Assembly (NCBI GenBank): GCA_003612485.1
Contig: RAZA01000010.1
Coordinates: 62,001 to 126,000, forward strand
Reading direction: 5' to 3'
DNA length: 64,000 nt
From: a bacterium D16-50
GTDB taxonomy: Bacteria > Bacillota > Clostridia > Lachnospirales > Lachnospiraceae
Positions 1 to 7,997 of the stretch are shown here, in pieces. Within the stretch, counting starts at the first letter, position 1. Each line of letters opens with the position of its first letter. Made by a program: the position numbers and the translations under genes. The notes under the pieces were generated by a model. The model was not told the origin of the DNA. It saw only the letters and a list, made by a program, of their open reading frames with translations, and did not search any database.

Positions 1-369
1 GGAATTCACCGGCAGGTAAGTCACCCGATAGCCCATGGATTCCAGATGGCGCATGGTGTTCATCACTGCCGGATGCTCCACTCTGGTGGTGATCAGATGC
101 CTCCCCCGCCTATAATTGGCATGGGCACCGCCGATGATGGCCATATTGTCGGATTCGGTGCCGCCGGAGGTAAAAAAAATCTCCTTTTCGTTCACCTTAA
201 GTATTTTTGCAAGAGTCTCTCTGGCCTCTCTCAGGTACTGTTCCGCCACAACGCCCTTTCCGTGCAGGCTGGACGGATTTCCGTAGTCAACGCACATGAT
301 CCTTGTCATCAACTCCGCCACCTCCGGAAACACTCTGGTGGTAGCGGAATTGTCCAAATATACTTCCAT
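1..369 (-). CDS. Cysteine desulfurase (NifS/IscS-like), 3'-truncated by window edge
   Basis: The first 123 residues of a class V PLP-dependent aminotransferase fold enzyme are visible; the rest lies beyond base 1. The N-terminus MEVYLDNSATT, the block NPSSLHGKG near residues 31-39 and TSGGTESDN at 67-75 are hallmarks of NifS/IscS-type cysteine desulfurases, as is VEHPAV at 97-102. The family moves sulfur from L-cysteine to an active-site cysteine for Fe-S cluster or tRNA thiolation; that cysteine and the PLP lysine are outside the window. The ATG at 369 follows AAAGGAG. It is the last minus-strand gene after prmA and rsmE, separated from rsmE by a repeat-filled gap. Whether it serves Fe-S assembly or tRNA modification cannot be told here. 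Confidence 0.93.
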   Translation of the reverse strand, partial: MEVYLDNSATTRVFPEVAELMTRIMCVDYGNPSSLHGKGVVAEQYLREARETLAKILKVNEKEIFFTSGGTESDNMAIIGGAHANYRRGRHLITTRVEHPAVMNTMRHLESMGYRVTYLPVNS

Positions 370-494
370 CTCTTTGCTCCTTTATAAAAACACAACCCTC
401 CAAAGGGCTACTTAGTTTCCTATTTCATCATATGCAGCTGCCCTCTTCTTGGTCCCTGCAAGGCATTGTGCCACGGACTATGCCCGTTTGTCGT

Positions 495-745
495 CAGTCC
501 CTGCCTTCGATCCCCTATGTCACCTTTCCGGAAGCATATAGCCCATTGCTTGGCATTCTCTGACAGTCCCTGCCTTCGGCCTCCTATGTCACCTCTCCGG
601 AGGCATATAGCCCATTGCTTGGCATTCTCTGACAGTCCCTGCCTTCGGCCTCCTATGTCACCTCTCCGGAGGCATGTAGCCCATTGCTTGGTATACTCTG
701 ACAGTCCCTGCCTTCGATCCCCTGCCTCATCTCTCCAGAAGGTAC
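495..745. repeat. 69-bp tandem repeat array, last unit overlapping the rsmE 3' end
   Basis: Three near-identical 69-bp units start at 495, 564 and 633. A fourth, diverged partial unit starts at 702 and runs into the rsmE coding sequence, which ends at 727. Each unit carries CAGTCCCTGCCTTCG at its left edge and a CTCCGGAGG-like palindrome. Read on the minus strand, the units resemble the last codons of rsmE plus its 3' flank, so the array probably arose by tandem duplication of the gene end. The period is a multiple of three, so the plus strand stays open for about 96 codons; I do not take this as a gene. The rest of the gap (370-494) shows nothing else. Confidence 0.9.
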
Positions 746-1473
746 ATAATCCATGACAGCACTGTCATTCCGGCGGTCTCGGTCCTGAGAATACGTCTGC
801 CCAGCGTGATGGGCTCCAGCCCCTTGTCCAGCGCCAGATTAATCTCCGATTCCTCAAAGCCTCCCTCCGGCCCTATGAACAAAGCAATATCCTGCCCCGG
901 CTGGATTCTCTCCAGCAAACTTCTGGTCTTGCCCATATCCTCCGCCAGTTCATAGGGAATCAGCCGGACATCCATCCCTGAAGCCCGCTCCACAGCCTCG
1001 AAAAAGCTTGACACTTGTGTCACTTTCGGCACTGCGGCCCTCTTGCTCTGTTTTGCCGCCGCCTCCGCGATGCTCTGCCACCGGGCCGTCTTTGACCCGG
1101 CCTTTTTCTGGTCCAGCTTCACCACGCATCGCTTTGACGCTACGGGGATGATCTCCCAGACTCCCAGCTCCACAGCCTTCTGGACAATCAGCTCCATCTT
1201 GTCCCCCTTGGGAAGGGCCTGAAAAAGGTAGATCCGGGACGACAGCTCCACGGCGCTCTCCTGAATAAAGCGCAGCTGGCAGAGTATCCGATCCTCCTCC
1301 ATGGAGACGATTGCACAGCGGTATTCCTTCCCGTCCTGCCCGGTGCTGACCCCGATTTCCTCCCCTATCTTCATTCGCAGCACGTTTCTGATATGGTTCA
1401 CATCCGGCCCAAAAATAATGACTCTCTTGTCAGGTATGCTGATTTGACCTGCCTCCACAAAAAATTGATACAT
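727..1473 (-). CDS. rsmE: 16S rRNA (uracil(1498)-N(3))-methyltransferase RsmE
   Basis: This 248-residue SPOUT-class methyltransferase uses S-adenosylmethionine to methylate U1498 of 16S rRNA in the small subunit. It begins MYQFFVE, a usual start for the family, and the trefoil-knot SAM site is visible as IGPEGGF at 200-206 and LGRRILRTETA at 224-234. The ATG at 1473 follows GAGGAGGG; a longer in-frame version to 1509 adds 12 atypical residues without a better ribosome site. It lies 92 bases after prmA on the same strand, a classic Firmicute pairing of translation-apparatus methylases. Its 3' end merges into a 69-bp tandem repeat array. Confidence 0.96.
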   Translation of the reverse strand: MYQFFVEAGQISIPDKRVIIFGPDVNHIRNVLRMKIGEEIGVSTGQDGKEYRCAIVSMEEDRILCQLRFIQESAVELSSRIYLFQALPKGDKMELIVQKAVELGVWEIIPVASKRCVVKLDQKKAGSKTARWQSIAEAAAKQSKRAAVPKVTQVSSFFEAVERASGMDVRLIPYELAEDMGKTRSLLERIQPGQDIALFIGPEGGFEESEINLALDKGLEPITLGRRILRTETAGMTVLSWIMYLLER

Positions 1474-1565
1474 GTCCCTCCTCACAACGCCACTATACCG
1501 CGTTCTCACTGCTTCCTGAGACTTAGCTGCCTACTGCTCTTCAGGTCTTGACTGCCCCTGCCTTC

Positions 1566-2564
1566 CTACTGCTCCCTGAAGCCCTTGCGCCCCGTGACGC
1601 TGACCCATTCGCCCTGACGGTTGACCTCCACTACCTCCAGCCCTGCGGCCCTCACCGCCGCAGTCACTGCAGCCTCCTTATCATCAATGATTCCGGAAGT
1701 GATATAAATGCCGCCTTCCTTCAGCTGGTCAACCACCACCGGCGTCAGCGCCACCAGCACGTCAGCCAAAATGTTGGCCACCACGATGTCATAGCATCCG
1801 TGGCCCACTCTATCCTGCACCTCTTTGTCCGTAATGATATTGCCGATCATCATCTCGAACCGGGAAGGGTCGATGCCGTTAGCAGCGCAGTTCTGCTCCA
1901 CCGCCTCCACAGCGCAAATGTCCAGATCCGTTCCCACCGCATGGTCCGCCCCGAACATCAGTGACAAGATCGCCAGAATTCCGCTCCCCGTCCCCACGTC
2001 CAGAAGCCTGACACCCGGCTTCACATACTTGCGCAGCTGCCGGATACAGAGCTGTGTAGTCTCATGCATCCCCGTGCCGAAAGCGGTACCCGGATCGATA
2101 TGCAGGGTCATCTTGCCCTCATCTCCCGCCCCGGCTTCCTCCCAAGAAGGAATGACCAAAATGTCGTCAATATAGAATTGGTGAAAATACTGTTTCCAGT
2201 TGTTGACCCAGTCTATGTCCTCCGTCTCGTCTACAGTCACAGACCCCTCACCGATATCGCAGAACTGCCGAAGCTCCTCCAGCTCCCTTTTCACGTTCTC
2301 AAGGACAGTCCGGGCATCCGTCCTTTCTCCCATGACCTCCAGGCTGCCGTCCTCCATCTCCTCCACGAAAAAGCTCAGATAGGCAATCCCGTCGTCCTCA
2401 GGGCCCTCCGGCAGAATATCCACAAACATCTGCTCCTTTTCCAGCGCTGTAAGAGGGATCTTGTCCTCTATCTGTGCCCCCTCCAGACCGATGTCGATAA
2501 ATGTGCTGATAATAATATCTTCCGCTTCAGTAACTGTCTTTATCCTGAATTTCATCCATTTCAT
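1566..2564 (-). CDS. prmA: Ribosomal protein L11 methyltransferase PrmA
   Basis: A 332-residue cytoplasmic class I SAM-dependent methyltransferase that trimethylates ribosomal protein L11. The signature block DPGTAFGTGMHETT lies at 157-170 and the SAM-binding LDVGTGSGIL at 188-197; an NILADVL-type catalytic block follows. The first ATG (2564) has GAGGAA about seven bases upstream. Its start codon lies 38 bases inside the 3' end of the upstream membrane-protein gene, suggesting translational coupling. rsmE follows. The gap after its stop (1504-1565) contains short imperfect direct duplications of its last codons and stop region. Confidence 0.96.
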   Translation of the reverse strand: MKWMKFRIKTVTEAEDIIISTFIDIGLEGAQIEDKIPLTALEKEQMFVDILPEGPEDDGIAYLSFFVEEMEDGSLEVMGERTDARTVLENVKRELEELRQFCDIGEGSVTVDETEDIDWVNNWKQYFHQFYIDDILVIPSWEEAGAGDEGKMTLHIDPGTAFGTGMHETTQLCIRQLRKYVKPGVRLLDVGTGSGILAILSLMFGADHAVGTDLDICAVEAVEQNCAANGIDPSRFEMMIGNIITDKEVQDRVGHGCYDIVVANILADVLVALTPVVVDQLKEGGIYITSGIIDDKEAAVTAAVRAAGLEVVEVNRQGEWVSVTGRKGFREQ

Positions 2565-4266
2565 GCCTATTTCCTCTTTCTCTCTCTACTTTTGTGCCGG
2601 CCCGACTCCCCGCCTCGCACAGCCCCAGTACCAAAAACAACAGCGGCGCATTCAATACCTGCTGAAAGCTTATGAAACCATGAGCCCCATACATGGCGCA
2701 GGCCAACAGTGCCGTCCACCTCATCCAGTCTCCGCCGCCGGACCTGCCCCAATCCCCGGTATCTCCGAAACCATACCGCATAAACGCCGTCAAAAAGATC
2801 GCCACATAGCCGGCCGTCCCCAAAATCCCCACATTGCACAGCTGGCTCAACAGCTCATTGTGGGCGTTGGTGTACACCGCCCCTTCCCAGTGTTCTCCCT
2901 TCCAGACCTCCGTACCCGTCCCCAGCCTGATGAAGACCGCCTCTCCATAGCAGTCCGGCCCCGCTCCCAGAAATTTGTCCTTAAAGCCCGCCTGCCCGAA
3001 GCTCTCCAGAGCGATTCGCCACAGCAATCCTCTTCCGCTGCCGAATCCGTCCTCGGGAGGCCGAAGGGACAGCCAGCACAAGGGCAGAATCACCGCTCCT
3101 ATACAGACCGCTGCCACCGCGGTTTTAATTCCTAGGCTTCTTTTTCTCCCCTCTTGAAGCCCCTTGGCCCACTCGGCGCTTCCTGCTTTGGCACTCCGGT
3201 CTCCCTTTCGGTCTTCCCCCGCTCCGGCGTGTCTTCTCTCCTTGCCCCCCTTCCTCCGGCTCAACAATAAGAATGAAGCCAGACAAAACGCCGCCCCCAG
3301 CACCCAGACATACCATTCCACGGTGTCGAACACATTGCCGTCCGCCACTATGGCCGCCTTCTCCCCCCGCATCCTCATCAGCAGCCACATCAGAGGCATG
3401 CCAAGACAGAAGCCTCCTCCCAACAGACAAAGCCTCCTGAGCACCAGCGCCAGCTGTCTCTGTCGGCCCCCACAGATCAGGGCCGCCGCCCCGAAGACTG
3501 CCAGAATCAGCAGCCCGCCCTGACTCCCCTGTACGCCCAGCAGCACCAACGACGGAACAATGGTCACATATAGGACCCCCAGCACCAGCCGTCTCTTCTC
3601 CCGCAGGAAATGCGCCGCCGGCAGCGCCAGCGCCACGCTATAGTACCCGCAGAGCCAATTGATGTTTCCCAAGGTGGACAGCATATGGCTGTATTCCCAG
3701 TTCTTGCTGTTCCAATTTCCCATCAGTCCCAGCGGATCAATCCCCAGACGATGCAGCAGTCCAAGGGCCGTCACCAAAAACAGCGCCGCCTCCCCCAAAT
3801 ATAGGGGCCATAGGGAGCCGCCATACTGTCTGGACACAAAGAAATAGATTCCCACAAATAAAAGCTGGGAGAATGCCCCCATGAACCATCCCTCATACCC
3901 CCTCCACGGAAGCTGCCCGTAGGAGCTGCACAGAGCCGAAAGCAGAACGGCAGCGCCATAGACCGCCACGGCCAGATCCGTCATGCTGAAGGCCTTCCGG
4001 ACTTCTCGGGCAATCCTCCCCAATGCGCCCCGGTCCCTCTCCTCCGCAGACCGCCGGACTCTCCCTGCGGCTTCCCGCAGCCGTCCCGGCAGTCCTGCCG
4101 CCAGCCAGCAGCCCAGACAGAGCACCGTCACATTCCGGAAGAATGTATATTTGGTATCCCCCAAACGCCAATAGCCCTGCCCCGTATACAGAGGCAGAGC
4201 CACCAACATGGCCACTATATATAAATCGCACAAAAGACCTAGGAATTCGCTGTTCCTCTTTTTCAT
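2527..4266 (-). CDS. O-antigen ligase/polymerase-like polytopic membrane protein (Wzy_C type)
   Basis: A 579-residue multi-spanning membrane protein. Hydrophobic segments alternate with short loops from residue 10 onward, and a hydrophilic Arg/Lys/Gly-rich loop lies in the middle. Near residue 469 the motif HNELLSQLCNVGILG matches the HN-x-L-x(n)-G-x-x-G signature of the O-antigen ligase/polymerase family, whose members polymerise or transfer undecaprenyl-linked glycans on the outer face of the membrane. The substrate is unknown and the window's polysaccharide locus is about 47 kb away. The ATG at 4266 is preceded by AGAAGGG, and this ribosome site lies inside the last, partial unit of a 71-bp tandem repeat. 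The 3' end overlaps prmA by 38 bases. Confidence 0.8.
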   Translation of the reverse strand: MKKRNSEFLGLLCDLYIVAMLVALPLYTGQGYWRLGDTKYTFFRNVTVLCLGCWLAAGLPGRLREAAGRVRRSAEERDRGALGRIAREVRKAFSMTDLAVAVYGAAVLLSALCSSYGQLPWRGYEGWFMGAFSQLLFVGIYFFVSRQYGGSLWPLYLGEAALFLVTALGLLHRLGIDPLGLMGNWNSKNWEYSHMLSTLGNINWLCGYYSVALALPAAHFLREKRRLVLGVLYVTIVPSLVLLGVQGSQGGLLILAVFGAAALICGGRQRQLALVLRRLCLLGGGFCLGMPLMWLLMRMRGEKAAIVADGNVFDTVEWYVWVLGAAFCLASFLLLSRRKGGKERRHAGAGEDRKGDRSAKAGSAEWAKGLQEGRKRSLGIKTAVAAVCIGAVILPLCWLSLRPPEDGFGSGRGLLWRIALESFGQAGFKDKFLGAGPDCYGEAVFIRLGTGTEVWKGEHWEGAVYTNAHNELLSQLCNVGILGTAGYVAIFLTAFMRYGFGDTGDWGRSGGGDWMRWTALLACAMYGAHGFISFQQVLNAPLLFLVLGLCEAGSRAGTKVERERGNRHEMDEIQDKDSY

Positions 4267-4270
4267 AGAC

Positions 4271-4505
4271 GCCCTTCTGTTTCGATTTTATACCGTAATT
4301 TTCGTGCGCTCTGGCGCACATGGAATCAAAGGTCGAAACAATGCCCTTCTGTTTCGATATCATTCCTTGTCTTCGTGCGCTCTGGCGCACATGGAATCAA
4401 AGGTCGAAACAATGCCCTTCTGTTTCGATATCATTCCTTGTCTTCGTGCGCTCTGGCGCACATGGAATCAAAGGTCGAAACAATGCCCTTCTGTTTCGAT
4501 ATTAT
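4271..4505. repeat. 71-bp tandem repeat array with nested inverted repeats
   Basis: GCCCTTCTGTTTCGAT recurs at 4271, 4343, 4414 and 4485, giving a 72-bp unit, two 71-bp units and a partial one. Each full unit contains the perfect dyad GTGCGC / GCGCAC around TCTG, flanked by ATTCC / GGAAT and by GTTTCGA / TCGAAAC, so a unit can fold as one long hairpin. On the minus strand TCGAAAC pairs with the next GTTTCGA around an AGAAGGGC loop. The array fills the gap between the anti-sigma gene (ends 4565) and the membrane protein gene (starts 4266) and contains the latter's ribosome-binding site. Confidence 0.92.
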
Positions 4506-4564
4506 ACCTTAAATCCCTTTCTTTGAAAAGAAGATTTATTCCTAAGTCCAGAAAGCCCCGCCGG

Positions 4565-5392
4565 TCAGCGGCCATGGCCGTGTCCATGGCCATGGCCCGA
4601 GCCGTTGCCCTCGCCGCCCCAGCCTTCTTCTCTGCCTTCATCCGCCCCGGAAGCCCCGCCGGTTCCGTCTCCCCGGCATCCGCCGCTCCCATGGCCCTCG
4701 CTCTTGTGTCCATGCTCCTCCAGCAGGCCATGTATTTCGGACATGGTCATATTGCGGCAGTCCTCCGTGCTTATAGAGCTGTCGTATTGCAGCAGGAGCT
4801 TGTAGGCGGCATACTTGCCCAGAGAAAGCCCGCACTCATGGGCTTCACTCACTATGGCCACATCGGTTCTGACACCCATGCCTCCATAGCCTGTACAGCC
4901 GGAGCTGCCGCTGACTCCCTCGAGCAGCCAATTTTCCCTCTGCATACTGTCGGAGGCCACCGTAAAAACAAGCGCCGCATTTCCCTCCAAATACGGCTCC
5001 ATCTCACTGCTTTCCACCAAAAGATCAAGGGCCTCCGTATAATGTTTTCCCCATACAGATATACACTCAAGGATTCTCTCTCCGTCCTCGTTGTAAGCTC
5101 TCGCGGAGATCACTCTGTCGATTCGGTTCAGCTCCAGCTCTATGGAGGGATTCACATCTATACTCACGTAGGAGACAGGCACCAGAAGCATCGTGTATCC
5201 GCCGAGGCCTATGACCAGCATCAGCACCGCGGCGCAGACCGCCTGAGCTGCCATTCGCAGCCTATGTCCGGCCGCCCTGCGTTCCTCCTTCCGTCTGGCC
5301 TCCTGCAGAAAGCTTTTGGTAGCGGCCTTCAGACTTTCGCTTGCCCCTACCGAATCAAAAGCTGTCTTGATCTTATTTTCCGCATTCATCAC
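4565..5392 (-). CDS. RsgI-like anti-sigma factor with His-Gly-rich tail
   Basis: A 275-residue single-pass membrane protein. Residues 1-47 are cytoplasmic and basic, 48-70 form one hydrophobic segment, and the segment from about 73 (YVSIDVNPSIELELNRIDRV) matches the extracytoplasmic middle domain of RsgI-type anti-sigma factors. The C-terminus is low-complexity, Gly/Glu-rich, and ends in a run of alternating Gly and His. The start codon overlaps the stop of the preceding ECF sigma gene by four bases, the usual arrangement for a sigma/anti-sigma pair, so it probably holds that sigma factor inactive until an envelope signal arrives. The classic RsgI carbohydrate-binding C-terminus is absent; the His-Gly tail could bind metal instead (inference). 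Confidence 0.82.
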   Translation of the reverse strand: MMNAENKIKTAFDSVGASESLKAATKSFLQEARRKEERRAAGHRLRMAAQAVCAAVLMLVIGLGGYTMLLVPVSYVSIDVNPSIELELNRIDRVISARAYNEDGERILECISVWGKHYTEALDLLVESSEMEPYLEGNAALVFTVASDSMQRENWLLEGVSGSSGCTGYGGMGVRTDVAIVSEAHECGLSLGKYAAYKLLLQYDSSISTEDCRNMTMSEIHGLLEEHGHKSEGHGSGGCRGDGTGGASGADEGREEGWGGEGNGSGHGHGHGHGR

Positions 5393-5865
5393 AGATCACC
5401 CCCCAGCGTTTCTCTTAACAGCCCCCGGCCTCGAGACAAAAGCGAATACACCGTGCTTTCCTTTTTATGTAGGAGCTTTCCGATCTCTGCCGCAGAATAC
5501 CCTTCATAATAATGCAGATAGATGGCATCCTTGTATTTTATAGGCAAAGACAGCACGGCATCCAGCACATCATGCTCCTCCGGAGCTATGGAGGCCGCCT
5601 CGTCCGCCAGATCCTCCAGACATAGGACTCCATGGCGGAACAAGCTCTTCAGATGATCCTTGCAGGCATTTATGGCAACCCGAACAAACCATGCCTTCTC
5701 ATGCTCCGCACTCTCAAAAGTTCCCTTATACAATAAATATTTCAGAAACACCGTCTGAAATACATCCTCCACATCGGCGGCATTTTTCAGATGACATAGG
5801 CATATACGCCGTATCATATCAGAATAATTTTCCACCGCATGATTTATCTCCAATTCGTTGCGCAC
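5389..5865 (-). CDS. ECF-family RNA polymerase sigma factor
   Basis: A 158-residue sigma-70 family protein with only regions 2 and 4, as in extracytoplasmic-function sigma factors. Region 2 spans roughly residues 10-70 and includes NAADVEDVFQTVFLKYL and the KAWFVRVAINACKDHLKS segment. Region 4 spans roughly 100-150, with LPIKYKDAIYLHYYEGYSA and a helix-turn-helix in EIGKLLHKKESTVYSLLSRG. The chosen start is GTG at 5865 behind GGCGGTGG; no ATG sits at the right place. It is followed by its probable anti-sigma factor with an ATGA overlap, and a secreted Cys/His-rich protein gene lies just upstream on the same strand, a candidate target or sensor. Confidence 0.93.
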   Translation of the reverse strand: MRNELEINHAVENYSDMIRRICLCHLKNAADVEDVFQTVFLKYLLYKGTFESAEHEKAWFVRVAINACKDHLKSLFRHGVLCLEDLADEAASIAPEEHDVLDAVLSLPIKYKDAIYLHYYEGYSAAEIGKLLHKKESTVYSLLSRGRGLLRETLGGDL

Positions 5866-6055
5866 CAGTCCACCGCCTTTTCATACCCCTGACCTGCGGA
5901 GGAGTCCCCCATCCCGCCTAAGCAGTACTGCGTCCAAATACATTGTCAGACGTTCTGACAATGCAGGAAATGCGGCAGCGATCCTTACATCGTTGCCGCA
6001 TTCCGCTATAACATATACCTTCGTCCTTCTTGTCCGGTGCCGAAGACGCCGCCTA

Positions 6056-6631
6056 TCAATAACGGCAGCCGTGGCGTCCGCCGCCGTGATGGCCGCCGCC
6101 ATGATGACCGGATCCCCAATATCCGCCCGTGTATCCGGAACCGTCTCCCGCTCCGTTTGCGGATCCTGCATTGGCCCCAGCCCCGTTGTCCTGAGTTCCT
6201 GCATTCCCCTGAACCGTCTCCACTACACCTCCTGCATTGGCGCTGTCGGCAGGATCCGCCTCCTGATAAGAAGACTGCGGCAAATCTCCCCCTGCGTCTA
6301 CAGCCAGCGAATTGCAGTATCCTCTGCAGTACCCGGTTCCGGCATACCCGCAGTTTTCGTAATTGCAGGAGCCGTTAAGGCAGTAGCCGTCTGCGTCCAG
6401 ACAATGATGCCGGTCCTCATACCAGCTGCAGTTGTCACAGATCCCATCGCCGTCTGCATCCACATACGCGCAGTCATGTCTGACCCTATCCCTCAGCCAC
6501 ACTGAATCCAGCTGCTGATGGCAGGCCCCATGGGCCCTCCTCCGAGGCGCCACAGTCTCCGCAGCCAACGCCGTGGTTCCCATCATCATGACACATATGG
6601 CAGTGAGCCCTGCAAAAATTATTTTCCTCAT
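6056..6631 (-). CDS. Secreted Cys/His-rich protein with DxDGDG motif
   Basis: A 191-residue protein with an N-terminal signal peptide (basic MRK, hydrophobic core, likely cleavage after ALA near residue 23). The mature part has about eleven cysteines, most between residues 37 and 106, and DADGDGICDNC at 58-68, a calcium-loop-like motif often seen as YVDxDGDGxCDxC in clostridial secreted proteins. The second half is Gly/Ala/Asn-rich and ends in repeated GHHGGG-like blocks. Metal binding is plausible but inferred. It lies 190 bases upstream of the ECF sigma gene on the same strand. A short dyad AGGTT/AACCT and a TATTAT-like element precede it. I do not recognise a named family. Confidence 0.7.
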   Translation of the reverse strand: MRKIIFAGLTAICVMMMGTTALAAETVAPRRRAHGACHQQLDSVWLRDRVRHDCAYVDADGDGICDNCSWYEDRHHCLDADGYCLNGSCNYENCGYAGTGYCRGYCNSLAVDAGGDLPQSSYQEADPADSANAGGVVETVQGNAGTQDNGAGANAGSANGAGDGSGYTGGYWGSGHHGGGHHGGGRHGCRY

Positions 6632-6740
6632 TTTTGATCCTCCAATCCCTATCGGTGTTGTTCTTTTACTTATAATACGACCGATCAGGTTAAAACCTTG
6701 CGCCTTTCCAAGAACTTTTAAAAAATATTTTAAAATTCTC

Positions 6741-7925
6741 CTATTTCCAGAACTTTTTCTTCTTGCTCTCTTTCGCGCCCTCTTTGGTCTCTCCCGAGGG
6801 CTGTTCCGATTCCGTAGCAGCCTTGACAGCTTTCAGGGTGTCCCCCGAAAGCTCGTCGAACTGCCGAAGAAGCTCCTTGGCCTCCGGCTTCAGTTTGTCC
6901 GGAACTTGTACCACAAGTGTTACGTAATGATCTCCCCTGACATTCTTGTCCCGCCAGGACGGTACTCCCTTTCCCCGCAGACGCACCCGCGTATCCGTCT
7001 GCGTGCCGGGCTTCACATCATAGATCACCTTTCCATCCACCGTCTCAATCAGGATTTCACCTCCCAGCGCCGCCACTGCAAAGGACACCGGCACCGTGGA
7101 ATATATATCGAACTCCTGCCTCTGGAAAATCGGATGGCGGCCCACGATCACCTCCACAAGCACGTCTCCTCTGGGACCGCCGCCCGTGCCCGGCTCTCCC
7201 AGACCAGGCTCACGGATAGACTGGCCATTGTCGATTCCCGCCGGAATGTCCACGGAATAACGCTTTTTCATAGAGATATATCCCGTCCCCCGGCAGTCCG
7301 CACATTTTTCTTTGATAACCTTGCCCGTGCCCTGACAGTCGGGGCACACTTGCACATTGCGTATGGAGCCGAAGATAGACTGCTGCGTAAATACCCACTG
7401 CCCTTTTCCGTTACACTTGGAGCAGGTCTCCGGGCTGGTTCCCGGCTTCGCCCCGGAACCGTTGCAGGTCTTACAGTTCTCCTTTACGTTCAGGTCTATT
7501 TCCTTCTTGCAGCCAAAAACAGCTTCCTCGAAGCTGATCCTTATGCTGGTTCGTATGTTCGCCCCTTTCATAGGGCCATTGTATTGACTTCCCCGGCTGC
7601 TGCGGCCGCCCCCGAAGAGATCCCCGAAGATGTCTCCAACGATATCCCCGAAATCCATACCGCTGAAATCGAAGCCTCCCGCACCGGCGGCACCGTCAAA
7701 TGCAGCATGGCCAAACTGGTCATACTGGCGCCGCTTATCCGCATCACTGAGAACGGCATAGGCTTCCGAAGCCTCCTTGAATTTTTTCTCCGCCTCCCCG
7801 TCGCCCGGATTCATGTCGGGATGATATTTCTTTGCCAGAGCCCGATATGCCTTTTTGATCGCAGCATCATCTGCATTCTTCTCAACACCAAGAACCTCAT
7901 AATAGTCCCGCTTCTGCTCAGCCAT
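6741..7925 (-). CDS. dnaJ: Molecular chaperone DnaJ
   Basis: A 394-residue type I DnaJ (Hsp40) that delivers substrates to DnaK and stimulates its ATPase. The J domain is N-terminal with HPD at 35-37, followed by a Gly/Phe-rich linker, then four CxxCxGxG zinc repeats ([32 protein letters not shown]) and the substrate-binding C-terminal domains. The ATG at 7925 has GAGGTG upstream. It is on the same strand as dnaK but separated from it by an acyltransferase gene and a hairpin. Confidence 0.97.
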   Translation of the reverse strand: MAEQKRDYYEVLGVEKNADDAAIKKAYRALAKKYHPDMNPGDGEAEKKFKEASEAYAVLSDADKRRQYDQFGHAAFDGAAGAGGFDFSGMDFGDIVGDIFGDLFGGGRSSRGSQYNGPMKGANIRTSIRISFEEAVFGCKKEIDLNVKENCKTCNGSGAKPGTSPETCSKCNGKGQWVFTQQSIFGSIRNVQVCPDCQGTGKVIKEKCADCRGTGYISMKKRYSVDIPAGIDNGQSIREPGLGEPGTGGGPRGDVLVEVIVGRHPIFQRQEFDIYSTVPVSFAVAALGGEILIETVDGKVIYDVKPGTQTDTRVRLRGKGVPSWRDKNVRGDHYVTLVVQVPDKLKPEAKELLRQFDELSGDTLKAVKAATESEQPSGETKEGAKESKKKKFWK

Positions 7926-7997
7926 CGTTACACCTCATTTTCAACATAACCTATATTTTGCCGGAACAACCGTGGAGCAAACAAACCTCCCCTCTTA

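Noticed and set aside
466..756. 96-codon plus-strand open frame with 23-residue repeats (SPCLRPPMSPLRRHIAHCL type)
   Set aside because: It exists only because the 69-bp repeat is a multiple of three. It has no ribosome site, and its last unit overlaps rsmE on the other strand.
495..4505. CRISPR-like appearance of the 69- and 71-bp arrays
   Set aside because: Units are contiguous with no unique spacers, and no cas gene is present.
4208..5509. Long plus-strand open frame across the 71-bp array and the anti-sigma gene
   Set aside because: It is antisense to a well-supported sigma/anti-sigma pair and shows no domain signature.
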